Source of the DNA: Alkaliphilus sp.
GTDB lineage: Bacteria; Bacillota; Clostridia; Peptostreptococcales; Natronincolaceae
NCBI GenBank assembly: GCA_023230535.1
Contig: JALNXC010000012.1
Location: 1-11,648, forward strand
DNA: 11,648 nt
Direction of reading: 5' to 3'
Position numbers and translations under genes: made by a program. The notes beneath the pieces were generated by a model. The model did not search any database. It saw nothing but the letters and a program-made list of their open reading frames with translations, and had not been told where the DNA came from. Shown here piece after piece: positions 6,314 through 11,648 of the stretch. The first letter of the stretch is position 1, and every line of letters begins with the position of its first letter.

Positions 6314-7357
6314 TCAGGCACCCCTTTTCATAATATGGATTAAATCCGGCCCTATATTCATACCTATATAACTTCCCACCGGAGCCGTAATAGTGCTGTG
6401 TATCATCCACCGCCTTCCGTCTTCTTTGATTATCATTTCATAATGAACACCTTTAAAAGTGCTTGTGATTACCTTCCCCTTTAACATACCCGTTTCCGCC
6501 GATGTTATTTCAATATCTTCCGGCCTCACTACAACATCTACTTCCGTATTTTCTCCAAAATCTCTGTCTACACAAACAAAAGTTCTATCTGCAAATTCTA
6601 CCAAATAATCCTTGATCATAATTCCCTTTACTATATTGCTTTCCCCTATAAAATCTGCAATAAATGCGGTTTTAGGTTCGTTATAAATATCCTCCGGTGC
6701 ACCTATCTGCTGTATTTTGCCTTCACTCATGACTGCAATAGTATCCGACATGGTAAGAGCTTCTTCCTGATCGTGTGTGACATAGACAAATGTAATTCCT
6801 ACTTCCTGTTGAATCTTTTTAAGTTCTATCTGCATACCTTTTCTTAATTTTAAATCCAAGGCCCCCAAAGGTTCGTCCAACAGGAGCACTTTCGGTTCGT
6901 TAACCAGCGCCCTGGCTATGGCTACCCTTTGTTGTTGTCCGCCGCTCAAAGAATCTACAGTTCTTTTTGCAAAACTTTCCATCCCCACAAGCTGCAGCAT
7001 CTCCTCCACCTTTGTTCTGATCTCCCTTTCCGAAATCTTTTTTATTCTAAGCCCAAAGGCTATATTTTCAAATATATTCATATGAGGAAATAGAGCATAT
7101 TTTTGGAATACCGTATTTATCTGTCTTTTATAAGGCGGCAAATCGTTGATCCTTTTACCCTCAAAAAAAACATCTCCTTTTGTCGGGTATTCAAATCCGC
7201 CAATAATTCTCAATGTGGTGGTTTTACCGCATCCACTGGGCCCTAATAATGTCAAAAATTCGTTTTTTCTAATATATAGGTCAATATTATCTAAAACAGA
7301 GGTTTCACCGTCATAGATTTTAGTTATATTCTTTAAATCGATTATATTTTGGCTCAT
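6314..7357 (-). CDS. potA: Spermidine/putrescine ABC transporter ATP-binding protein PotA
   Basis: Cytoplasmic ATPase that drives polyamine import through PotBC. The 347-residue protein has Walker A GPSGCGKT (39-46), a Q-loop (Gln85), signature LSGGQQQR (137-144), Walker B VLLLDEP (157-163) and switch His195. A C-terminal TOBE-type regulatory domain runs from about 230 to the end and includes VVVRPEDIEI. The ATG at 7357 follows AAGGAGGGT (7369-7361). It is the first gene of the operon, with a promoter at 7469-7498 and a leader of about 105 nt. Some clostridial pot operons begin with an XRE-cupin regulator gene; none is present here. All catalytic motifs are intact, in contrast to potD. Confidence 0.96.
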   Translation of the reverse strand: MSQNIIDLKNITKIYDGETSVLDNIDLYIRKNEFLTLLGPSGCGKTTTLRIIGGFEYPTKGDVFFEGKRINDLPPYKRQINTVFQKYALFPHMNIFENIAFGLRIKKISEREIRTKVEEMLQLVGMESFAKRTVDSLSGGQQQRVAIARALVNEPKVLLLDEPLGALDLKLRKGMQIELKKIQQEVGITFVYVTHDQEEALTMSDTIAVMSEGKIQQIGAPEDIYNEPKTAFIADFIGESNIVKGIMIKDYLVEFADRTFVCVDRDFGENTEVDVVVRPEDIEITSAETGMLKGKVITSTFKGVHYEMIIKEDGRRWMIHSTITAPVGSYIGMNIGPDLIHIMKRGA

Positions 7358-7417
7358 TAAATACCCTCCTTTAGTCGTAGGGGTTACCCGCAGAGAAACC
7401 GTAATAGATATATCATT

Positions 7418-7435
7418 TTATCAATATTCTGATAA
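7418..7435. promoter_or_regulatory. Inverted repeat in the potA leader
   Basis: TTATCA and TGATAA form a perfect 6-bp inverted repeat with a 6-base spacer, about 27-44 bases downstream of the predicted potA transcription start. An adjoining TAACCC (7433-7438) can also pair with GGGTTA at 7381-7386. It may be an operator or a leader RNA hairpin; no regulator family can be assigned. Confidence 0.35.
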
Positions 7436-7468
7436 CCCGTCTATAATAAACTTTAATCACTAAAAATA

Positions 7469-7498
7469 AGTATAATAAGGATATCCGTGCTGTGTCAA
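7469..7498 (-). promoter_or_regulatory. Sigma-A-type promoter of the potABCD operon
   Basis: On the minus strand a perfect -35 TTGACA (7498-7493) and TATACT (7474-7469, five of six matches) are 18 bases apart. It lies about 110 bp upstream of potA and is the best promoter match seen in the window. Confidence 0.65.
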
Positions 7499-7563
7499 TG
7501 GATTTTAGTAAAATTCCTGAAAATGTTTTGGGACCTTTATTCCTGTGGTTCGATACAATAAGA

Positions 7564-7596
7564 AAGCCTCAAAAATTATGGCAATTTTCAAGGCTT
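7564..7596 (-). terminator. Hairpin downstream of the hexapeptide-repeat gene, possible terminator
   Basis: AAGCCT pairs with AGGCTT and, after a two-base mismatch, AAAATT pairs with AATTTT around a 5-base loop. On the minus strand it is followed by TCTTATT, only a weak U-tract. It sits about 100 bp beyond the stop codon at 7693 and could end that transcript before the potA promoter. A second, smaller hairpin (TGTA / TACA within ATGG / CCAT, 7639-7661) lies between it and the gene. Nothing else convincing was seen in 7499-7692. Confidence 0.35.
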
Positions 7597-7692
7597 CTAT
7601 GGTTGTTTCAATTTGTCTTGTTTCTAAAGATATTTACTATGGTGTATTTCTACAGTACCATATATCCATTTGCTTTAGGAACACTAAATATC

Positions 7693-8017
7693 CTAAGATT
7701 TAGGAATATTTAAAGATCCCGGCATATTCCGGGATGACGGCATGTTTTTAGCCCCCGGAATATTTTGAGGATCCTGCATATCTTGGGATCCTGAGATGTT
7801 TTGAGAACTCTGTACACCCTGGGATCCGGGAATATTTAAGGATTCCGGCATATTTCGAGATGACGGCATGTTTTTAGCTCCCGGGATATTTTGGGGTTCC
7901 TGAATATTTTGAGATCCTGGAAGATTTTGAGAACTTTGTACACCCTGAGATCCGGGAATATTTAAAGACTCCGGCATATTTCGAGATGACGGCATGTTTT
8001 TAGCCCCCGGAATATCC
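7693..8017 (-). repeat. 126-bp tandem repeat array inside the hexapeptide-repeat gene
   Basis: Two complete and one partial 126-bp unit, each seven 18-bp sub-units. Copies differ by scattered substitutions, mostly keeping the amino-acid pattern, and no indels are visible between unit starts at 7738, 7864 and 7990. Such an array can gain or lose units by slippage or recombination without breaking the frame, since 126 and 18 are multiples of three. Confidence 0.88.
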
Positions 8018-8070
8018 TGAGGATTCTGTGCGCTTTGTGCCCCTTTGTTTTGTGATGATTGCATTTTCAT
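7693..8070 (-). CDS. Hexapeptide-repeat low-complexity protein of unknown function
   Basis: No known family is recognised. The 125-residue protein starts MKMQSSQNKG and from residue 20 is built of six-residue units with a hydrophobic residue, then usually Pro or Gln, and Asn at the end (for example IPGAKN, MPSSRN, VQSSQN). Seven units form a 42-residue higher-order repeat: two complete copies (20-61, 62-103) and a partial third (104-125). The DNA repeats with an exact 126-bp period (CGGCATG at 7738, 7864, 7990). There is no aromatic residue, Cys, His or Thr, and no signal peptide or membrane segment. The protein is probably disordered. Translation is supported by AGGAGGTG (8085-8078), seven bases from the ATG, and by maintenance of the frame through the repeats. 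A structural or spore-associated role is only a guess from its neighbours. Confidence 0.72.
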   Translation of the reverse strand: MKMQSSQNKGAQSAQNPQDIPGAKNMPSSRNMPESLNIPGSQGVQSSQNLPGSQNIQEPQNIPGAKNMPSSRNMPESLNIPGSQGVQSSQNISGSQDMQDPQNIPGAKNMPSSRNMPGSLNIPKS

Positions 8071-8071
8071 A

Positions 8072-8104
8072 ATCAGCCACCTCCTATTCTATAGTGTGGC
8101 TGAT
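8072..8104 (-). promoter_or_regulatory. Hairpin over the ribosome binding site of the hexapeptide-repeat gene
   Basis: On the minus strand ATCAGCCAC (8104-8096) and GTGGCTGAT (8080-8072) form a perfect 9-bp stem with a 15-nt loop. The loop ends in AGGAG, and the stem's GTG completes the AGGAGGTG ribosome binding site. The stem ends one base before the start codon. In RNA it should hinder ribosome loading. It could equally be a DNA operator; the pairing is seen, the function is inferred. Confidence 0.55.
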
Positions 8105-8286
8105 AATAATAAATTTTATTCAAATAAATTTTTGGCTTAAAGTACCGAAAATCGAAAATCAACATGCCGATACGCCGGCCTGTATTCAGATAAAATCCTG
8201 ACTTGTTTCGAAAATAAAAAAACAAAAAATAAAAGAACAGAGATATGGGATTTCCGCTTCGCTGGCACCAATTCTCTCCACATTAA

Positions 8287-8304
8287 TATACTATAGTATA
8301 CTAT
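8287..8304. promoter_or_regulatory. Overlapping palindromes upstream of the LysM gene
   Basis: TATACTATAGTATA (8287-8300) is a perfect 14-bp palindrome, overlapped by a second, ATAGTATACTAT (8293-8304). TATACTATAG is thus nearly repeated in tandem. Both TATACT copies could serve as -10 boxes on the plus strand, but no -35 is evident. Its place about 45-60 bp before the LysM start, between divergent genes, suits an operator. The rest of the 276-bp gap is AT-rich with no recognised feature. Confidence 0.35.
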
Positions 8305-8346
8305 GATTTTATAACACATTTCTCATAATAAAGGAGGGAATTAATT

Positions 8347-8940
8347 ATGTATTATAGCCAACGTTCTTGCCCTAGCGGCACTACAGCATATACCATCAGA
8401 GCCGGAGACACATTCTATAGGTTATCCATAACTTACAATGTGTCTCTTGATGCTATGTTAGCGGCCAATCCCGGAGTCGATCCGGATAGGTTATCCATAG
8501 GCCAAATAGTTTGCATACCTGTGGGACCCACGCCGCCGCCCCCAACAGTACAATGCCCTACATTGAGAATTGGCAGCAGGGGTGCTTCGGTGCAGCAACT
8601 GCAACAACTCTTAAGAAATGAAGGATATGATCCGGGCCCCATCGATGGTATTTTCGGCTCCAGAACTCAATCTGCCGTTATGGCTTTCCAGAGGGATACA
8701 CATATTGCCGTAGACGGAATAGTAGGTATACAGACATGGACCGCACTCGGTGTAAATTGTGGAGTTTCGCCGCCACATACCTGCCCTGCGGGAACAAGCC
8801 CTTATACAATCAGACCCGGTGATACTTTCTATCTTCTTGCCATAAGATTTAACACAACAGTAAATGCTATTATAGCAGCTAACCCGGGTGTAAATCCAAA
8901 TGCCTTACAGATAGGTCAAATAGTTTGTATTCCGGGATAA
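8347..8940 (+). CDS. LysM / peptidoglycan-binding / LysM protein
   Basis: A 197-residue peptidoglycan-binding protein with three domains: LysM (about 14-58, YTIRAGDTFYRLS to GQIVCIP), a Pro-rich hinge (61-66), a PG_binding_1 domain (about 73-135, with DGIFGSRTQSAVMAFQ and VDGIVGIQTW), and a second LysM (about 152-196). The two LysM domains share YTIR-GDTFY, AANPGV and IGQIVCIP, so one probably arose by duplication. Six Cys residues fall in pairs bracketing each domain (8/56, 70/138, 146/194), which could form three disulfides. There is no signal peptide or catalytic domain, so it may reach the wall or spore cortex by lysis, mother-cell assembly or non-classical export. AAGGAGGG at 8331-8338 sets the start. 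A coat or cortex role is inferred from analogy with SafA-like LysM proteins. Confidence 0.88.
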   Translation: MYYSQRSCPSGTTAYTIRAGDTFYRLSITYNVSLDAMLAANPGVDPDRLSIGQIVCIPVGPTPPPPTVQCPTLRIGSRGASVQQLQQLLRNEGYDPGPIDGIFGSRTQSAVMAFQRDTHIAVDGIVGIQTWTALGVNCGVSPPHTCPAGTSPYTIRPGDTFYLLAIRFNTTVNAIIAANPGVNPNALQIGQIVCIPG

Positions 8941-8946
8941 AGTAAA

Positions 8947-9011
8947 GAACCACGGGGACAGTCCCCCCGGCTAACAAAGACTAGCCGGCAGGTACAGTCC
9001 CCATTGTTTTT
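8947..9011 (+). terminator. Terminator-like structure after the LysM gene, built from a GAACCACGGGGAC repeat
   Basis: GGGGAC (8954-8959) can pair with GTCCCC (8997-9002), enclosing a perfect inner stem CCGGCTA / TAGCCGG (8967-8973 with 8982-8988). TTGTTTTT follows, suiting rho-independent termination on the plus strand. An alternative fold uses the nearer GTCCCC (8961-8966). The opening GAACCACGGGGACAG resembles the first module of the dispersed repeats. The remainder to 9058 shows nothing more. Confidence 0.6.
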
Positions 9012-9058
9012 AGGCTGTCGGGCAAAAAATCGGCACCTAATATTCCCGCACTCAAATA

Positions 9059-9688
9059 TTACCTGAATCTATTTCCCAGTTCCGCAAAAATCTCCCTGGG
9101 AAGAACATCTTTTTTATTCAATAGCACCAATAGATGATACAATAAATCGCCGGTTTCATAAATCAGTTCGTCCCTATCAGGATTTTTAGCAGCTATGATA
9201 ACTTCTGCCGCTTCTTCCCCAACTTTTTTCAAAATCTTATCCAGCCCTTCATCCAACAAATAATTTGTATAAGAGTCTTCCTTAGGGTTTACCTTTCTAT
9301 CCGTAATGATCTCATACAATCTCTCTATTATATCGGAATCTATCTTCTCCCCTCTCTCTTCTTCATATAGATAAAGAAGGTTGAAAAAACAGCTCCTGGC
9401 TCCCGTATGACAGGCTACCCCTATCTGTTCTACCTGAATTAAAAGTGTGTCCTCATCACAGTCATAATTTATACTTTTTACCTTTTGGATATGCCCGGAT
9501 GTTTCTCCTTTATGCCATAATTCCTTTCTGCTACGACTCCAGAACCACGTTTCTCCGGTTCCCAGAGTTTTCCTCAGAGAGTCATCATTCATATAAGCGA
9601 GCATCAAGACCTCTTTTGTATCGACATCCTGCACTATGGCGGGTATCAGGCCTCTTTCGTCAAATTTTAAATTTTCTAATTTATTCAT
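9059..9688 (-). CDS. hisI: Bifunctional phosphoribosyl-AMP cyclohydrolase / phosphoribosyl-ATP pyrophosphatase
   Basis: Catalyses steps two and three of histidine synthesis: hydrolysis of phosphoribosyl-ATP, then ring opening of phosphoribosyl-AMP. The 209-residue protein has an N-terminal HisI domain (about 1-110). WFWSRSRKELWHKGETSG (48-65), the metal-binding Asp series at 76, 78 and 80, and Cys77, Cys93 and Cys100, the zinc ligands in DCDED and ACHTGARSC, are all visible. The C-terminal HisE domain (about 118-209) shows KKVGEEAAEVIIAAKN and ETGDLLYHLLVLL with its acidic metal-binding residues. The ATG at 9688 is chosen because MNKLENLKFDERGLIPA matches the family's usual start; an in-frame extension to 9724 overlaps nothing but looks unlike HisI. 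The ribosome binding site is weak (AGAAAG or AAAGGT). It is last in the his operon, 68 bp after hisF. Confidence 0.95.
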   Translation of the reverse strand: MNKLENLKFDERGLIPAIVQDVDTKEVLMLAYMNDDSLRKTLGTGETWFWSRSRKELWHKGETSGHIQKVKSINYDCDEDTLLIQVEQIGVACHTGARSCFFNLLYLYEEERGEKIDSDIIERLYEIITDRKVNPKEDSYTNYLLDEGLDKILKKVGEEAAEVIIAAKNPDRDELIYETGDLLYHLLVLLNKKDVLPREIFAELGNRFR

Positions 9689-9756
9689 CTTTATCTTTCT
9701 ACCTTTCTTGCTGATTACCGACAACTCCGCAGTGCAGCCAAGTGCCCGGTTCTTTT

Positions 9757-10524
9757 TTATTTTCCTACTTTTCTTACGCGAATTCCCCTGCTGCCCAAGT
9801 ATTGTTTAACCCTTTTTATACTGATTTCTCCAAAATGAAACAGGGAAGCTGCTAAAGCTGCATCTGCTCCTCCCTCCGTAAAAACATCATAAAAATCTTC
9901 TAATTTGCCCGCACCGCCGGAGGCTATCACGGGAACCTTTACCGATACGCTGATATTACTTGTAATTTCAATATCATATCCGTCCCTTGTGCCGTCTTTA
10001 TCTATACTGGTAAGCAGGATTTCTCCGGCACCCAGCCCCACTAACGTCTTCGCCCAAATTATAGCTTCCAGTCCCGCGTCCTCTCTGCCCCCTTTTATGT
10101 ATACACTGTAAATATTTCCTTTATACGGTTTTACATCAACCGATGCGACAACTGTTGAGGAGCCGAAAGTTTCGGCACATTCCGTAATAATAGGAGGTGT
10201 ATAAACAGCAGCCGAGCCGATAGAAACCTTGTCGGCACCGCTCTCCAATAATTGCTTGAAATCCTCTACATTTCCGACCCCGCCTCCTACTATCAATGGA
10301 ATAGATATATCGGCGGCCACCTTTTCCACTATATCCAGCATCTTCCCCCTGCCTTCATCGGTTGCATTGATATCCAACAGCACCAGTTCATCCGCCCCTT
10401 GCAATTCATAGGCTTTTGCAACTTCAACCGGATCCCCCGCATCGATCAAATCCGTAAATTTTACTCCTTTTACCACTCTTCCGTTATCTATGTCCAAACA
10501 AGGAATGATTCTTTTTTCTTTCAT
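9757..10524 (-). CDS. hisF: Imidazole glycerol phosphate synthase, cyclase subunit HisF
   Basis: Converts PRFAR plus ammonia, delivered by HisH, into imidazole glycerol phosphate and AICAR, linking histidine and purine synthesis. The 255-residue (beta/alpha)8 barrel has the general acid/base pair Asp11 (PCLDID) and Asp130 (ASVDVK), and phosphate-binding GGGV (80-83) and ASGGAG. Length and motifs are normal. The ATG at 10524 lies two bases after the hisA stop, and the ribosome binding site (AAGGTGG) is within the hisA 3' end, implying coupled translation. HisF needs the glutaminase HisH, whose gene is not in its usual place here. Confidence 0.97.
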   Translation of the reverse strand: MKEKRIIPCLDIDNGRVVKGVKFTDLIDAGDPVEVAKAYELQGADELVLLDINATDEGRGKMLDIVEKVAADISIPLIVGGGVGNVEDFKQLLESGADKVSIGSAAVYTPPIITECAETFGSSTVVASVDVKPYKGNIYSVYIKGGREDAGLEAIIWAKTLVGLGAGEILLTSIDKDGTRDGYDIEITSNISVSVKVPVIASGGAGKLEDFYDVFTEGGADAALAASLFHFGEISIKRVKQYLGSRGIRVRKVGK

Positions 10525-10526
10525 TT

Positions 10527-11234
10527 CTATACCACCTTTAAGTCAGTTAAATTTATTTTTCCCTCGTAGAGGGCTTTTCCAACAATGGCTCCCGCTACTC
10601 CGATTTCGGACAACTTTTGCAAATCTTCTGCGGAAGACACACCGCCGGATGCTATAACATCTATGGACACGCTGTTATTTATCTTTCTGATCACTTCAAA
10701 ATTGGGTCCTTTCAGCATTCCATCCCTTGCTATATCTGTGTATATAATAGTTTTTCCTCCCAATTGCTGTATCTTCTCGGCAAATTGCAGGGCATCCACT
10801 GCGCTGGTTTTTGTCCAACCATCTACCGCAATGCAGCCATTCCTGGCATCTATGGATACTGCAATTTTTTCTCCATATGTGTTTATTGCCTGTTTAAGCA
10901 TCTCCTCATCCTGCACTGCCTTAGTACCTATTATCACTTTATGCGCGCCTATATCAACCAATGTTTTAATTATTTCTAAATTTCTGATACCACCCCCTAT
11001 TTGTACAGGAATATCTATCTCTTTGATAATTTCTTTGATGATCTCAAAATTTTTACTCTTTCCCTTCAATGCACCATCAAGATCCACGATGTGCAAAGCT
11101 TTAGCCCCTTTTTGCTCCCAAAGTTTTGCGACCTCCTTCGGGTCATCATAATATATTTTTTCTTTATGAAATTTGCCTTGGGTGAGCATCACACATTTTC
11201 CATCCTTTATATCTATCGCCGGGTATATCAACAT
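10527..11234 (-). CDS. hisA: ProFAR isomerase HisA
   Basis: Isomerises ProFAR to PRFAR, the fourth step of histidine synthesis. The 235-residue barrel opens YPAIDIKDGK with catalytic Asp8, has the second acid Asp129 (VSIDARNG) and Thr166 in IIYTDIARDG, and phosphate loops QIGGGIR and ASGGVSS. One oddity: the usual Arg of the VRL-QGD motif is Met16, and the motif's Asp is Lys21. Other HisA proteins also vary here, so loss of function is not implied. The ATG at 11234 matches the family start, but only a weak GAGTG lies upstream. A 240-bp repeat-filled gap separates it from hisB. Confidence 0.95.
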   Translation of the reverse strand: MLIYPAIDIKDGKCVMLTQGKFHKEKIYYDDPKEVAKLWEQKGAKALHIVDLDGALKGKSKNFEIIKEIIKEIDIPVQIGGGIRNLEIIKTLVDIGAHKVIIGTKAVQDEEMLKQAINTYGEKIAVSIDARNGCIAVDGWTKTSAVDALQFAEKIQQLGGKTIIYTDIARDGMLKGPNFEVIRKINNSVSIDVIASGGVSSAEDLQKLSEIGVAGAIVGKALYEGKINLTDLKVV

Positions 11235-11271
11235 TTATTTTATCACACTCGCTTTCATCTATCCATAAAAA

Positions 11272-11341
11272 GAACCACAAGATCAGGTTCGCCGGTCTTT
11301 TTCAGGGCGGACACACAGGTCCGCCCCTACTCTCGAATCAA
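11272..11341. repeat. Dispersed intergenic repeat between hisB and hisA, copy 1
   Basis: GAACCACAAGATCAGGTTCG, a T-run, then the 8-bp stem GGGCGGAC / GTCCGCCC with loop ACACAG (11305-11326) and CCTACTCTCG. It has the same module order and orientation as 4461-4590 but lacks the long tail. Confidence 0.85.
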
Positions 11342-11342
11342 G

Positions 11343-11420
11343 GGAACCAATGTACCTCGGGGTCAGGTTCGCCGGGCTTTTTCAGGGCGGACACACAGGT
11401 CCGCCCCTACTCCCGAAAAA
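11343..11420. repeat. Dispersed intergenic repeat between hisB and hisA, copy 2
   Basis: A second copy of the preceding unit: GGGGTCAGGTTCGCCGGGC, a T-run, and the identical stem GGGCGGAC-ACACAG-GTCCGCCC (11385-11406), then CTACTCCCG. The degraded stretch AACCACGGTTCCTGATCC (11420-11437) may be the start of a third, truncated copy. Loop sequence and stem are identical to copy 1, suggesting local duplication. Confidence 0.85.
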
Positions 11421-11474
11421 ACCACGGTTCCTGATCCTCAGATCTTTTTCAGTTCCTGACCTCTCGGTATTTTT

Positions 11475-11648
11475 TTATAATTTCCCCTTTGTAGACAGGA
11501 CCCCTTCAATCCTCGAATCATAACCGGTCGCTCTATCCAGTGCTTTAGCGAAGGCCTTGAATATACTTTCAATGATATGATGATTATTTTTACCGTATAA
11601 ATTCCTGATATGAAGGGTCATACCGCTATTAAAGGCCACAGCCCTGAA
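11475..11648 (-). CDS. hisB: Imidazoleglycerol-phosphate dehydratase HisB, C-terminal 57 residues
   Basis: Dehydrates imidazole glycerol phosphate to imidazole acetol phosphate in histidine synthesis. The minus strand gives FRAVAFNSGMTLHIRNLYGK and then NNHHIIESIFKAFAKALDRA, ending in TKGKL and TAA at 11477-11475. The HHIIES motif holds the manganese-binding His-His-Glu cluster of HisB, and the EGVLSTKG ending is the normal C-terminus. The N-terminal two thirds lie outside the window. It is the first his gene visible and would be followed by hisH in most Firmicute operons, but is followed by repeats instead. Confidence 0.96.
   Translation of the reverse strand, partial: FRAVAFNSGMTLHIRNLYGKNNHHIIESIFKAFAKALDRATGYDSRIEGVLSTKGKL

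Noticed and set aside
7492..7713. Open frame of 73 codons on the plus strand rich in Phe, Leu and Trp
   Set aside because: No ribosome binding site at a workable distance, it overlaps the potA -35 box and the 3' end of the hexapeptide-repeat gene, contains two hairpins, and resembles no known protein.
7693..8017. The 126-bp array as a CRISPR or intergenic satellite
   Set aside because: Sub-units are all similar with no unique spacers, and the array stays in one open frame behind a strong ribosome binding site.
8137..8319. Open frame of 60 codons on the minus strand in the divergent control region
   Set aside because: No ribosome binding site, atypical sequence, and it spans the palindromes upstream of the LysM gene.
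10585..11151. Open frame of 188 codons on the plus strand
   Set aside because: Antisense shadow of hisA; the long frame reflects codon bias of the real gene.
2726..11420. The repeats as a CRISPR array
   Set aside because: Copies are scattered across gene gaps, contain internal hairpins, vary in length, lack regular unique spacers, and no cas gene is present.
11001..11459. Open frame of 152 codons on the plus strand
   Set aside because: Mostly antisense to hisA, ending in the same repeat-derived peptide; no start signals.

Overview
The window looks like a piece of chromosome from a low-GC, endospore-forming Firmicute, most likely one of the Clostridia. Three genes belong to families tied to sporulation: a Spo0E-like phosphatase, YyaC and a GerMN-domain lipoprotein. 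Most genes have strong AGGAGG-type ribosome binding sites, the intergenic DNA is AT-rich, and the potABCD and his gene orders are of Gram-positive type.

Left part (1-2562). On the minus strand lie the 5' end of metK (cut by the window edge) and a small membrane protein of the COG2426 'small multidrug export' family. On the plus strand come a 48-residue Spo0E-like protein and the YyaC spore protease homologue. YyaC converges on a GerMN-domain lipoprotein on the minus strand. The metK leader carries a short structured element that resembles the 5' half of a SAM-I riboswitch but lacks the rest.

Middle (2563-7500). A minus-strand spermidine/putrescine ABC transporter operon runs potA-potB-potC-potD, followed by a solitary fabZ. 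potA has a good sigma-A-type promoter. potD is full length but is interrupted by one in-frame TAA at codon 163, so it is either a pseudogene, a recoded gene or a sequence error. A tandem pair of about 130-bp repeat units fills the gap between potC and potD.

Right-middle (7500-9060). A low-complexity protein built of hexapeptides, grouped into 42-residue (126-bp) higher-order repeats, lies on the minus strand. A 9-bp hairpin overlaps its ribosome binding site and abuts its start codon. Divergent from it is a LysM / peptidoglycan-binding / LysM protein without a signal peptide. This pair is the least familiar part of the window.

Right end (9059-11648). The distal histidine operon runs on the minus strand: hisB (3' end only), hisA, hisF, hisIE. 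hisH, normally between hisB and hisA, is absent; that gap holds two copies of a dispersed hairpin repeat. The same family (stem GGGCGGAC / GTCCGCCC) occurs five times in the window, always between genes.
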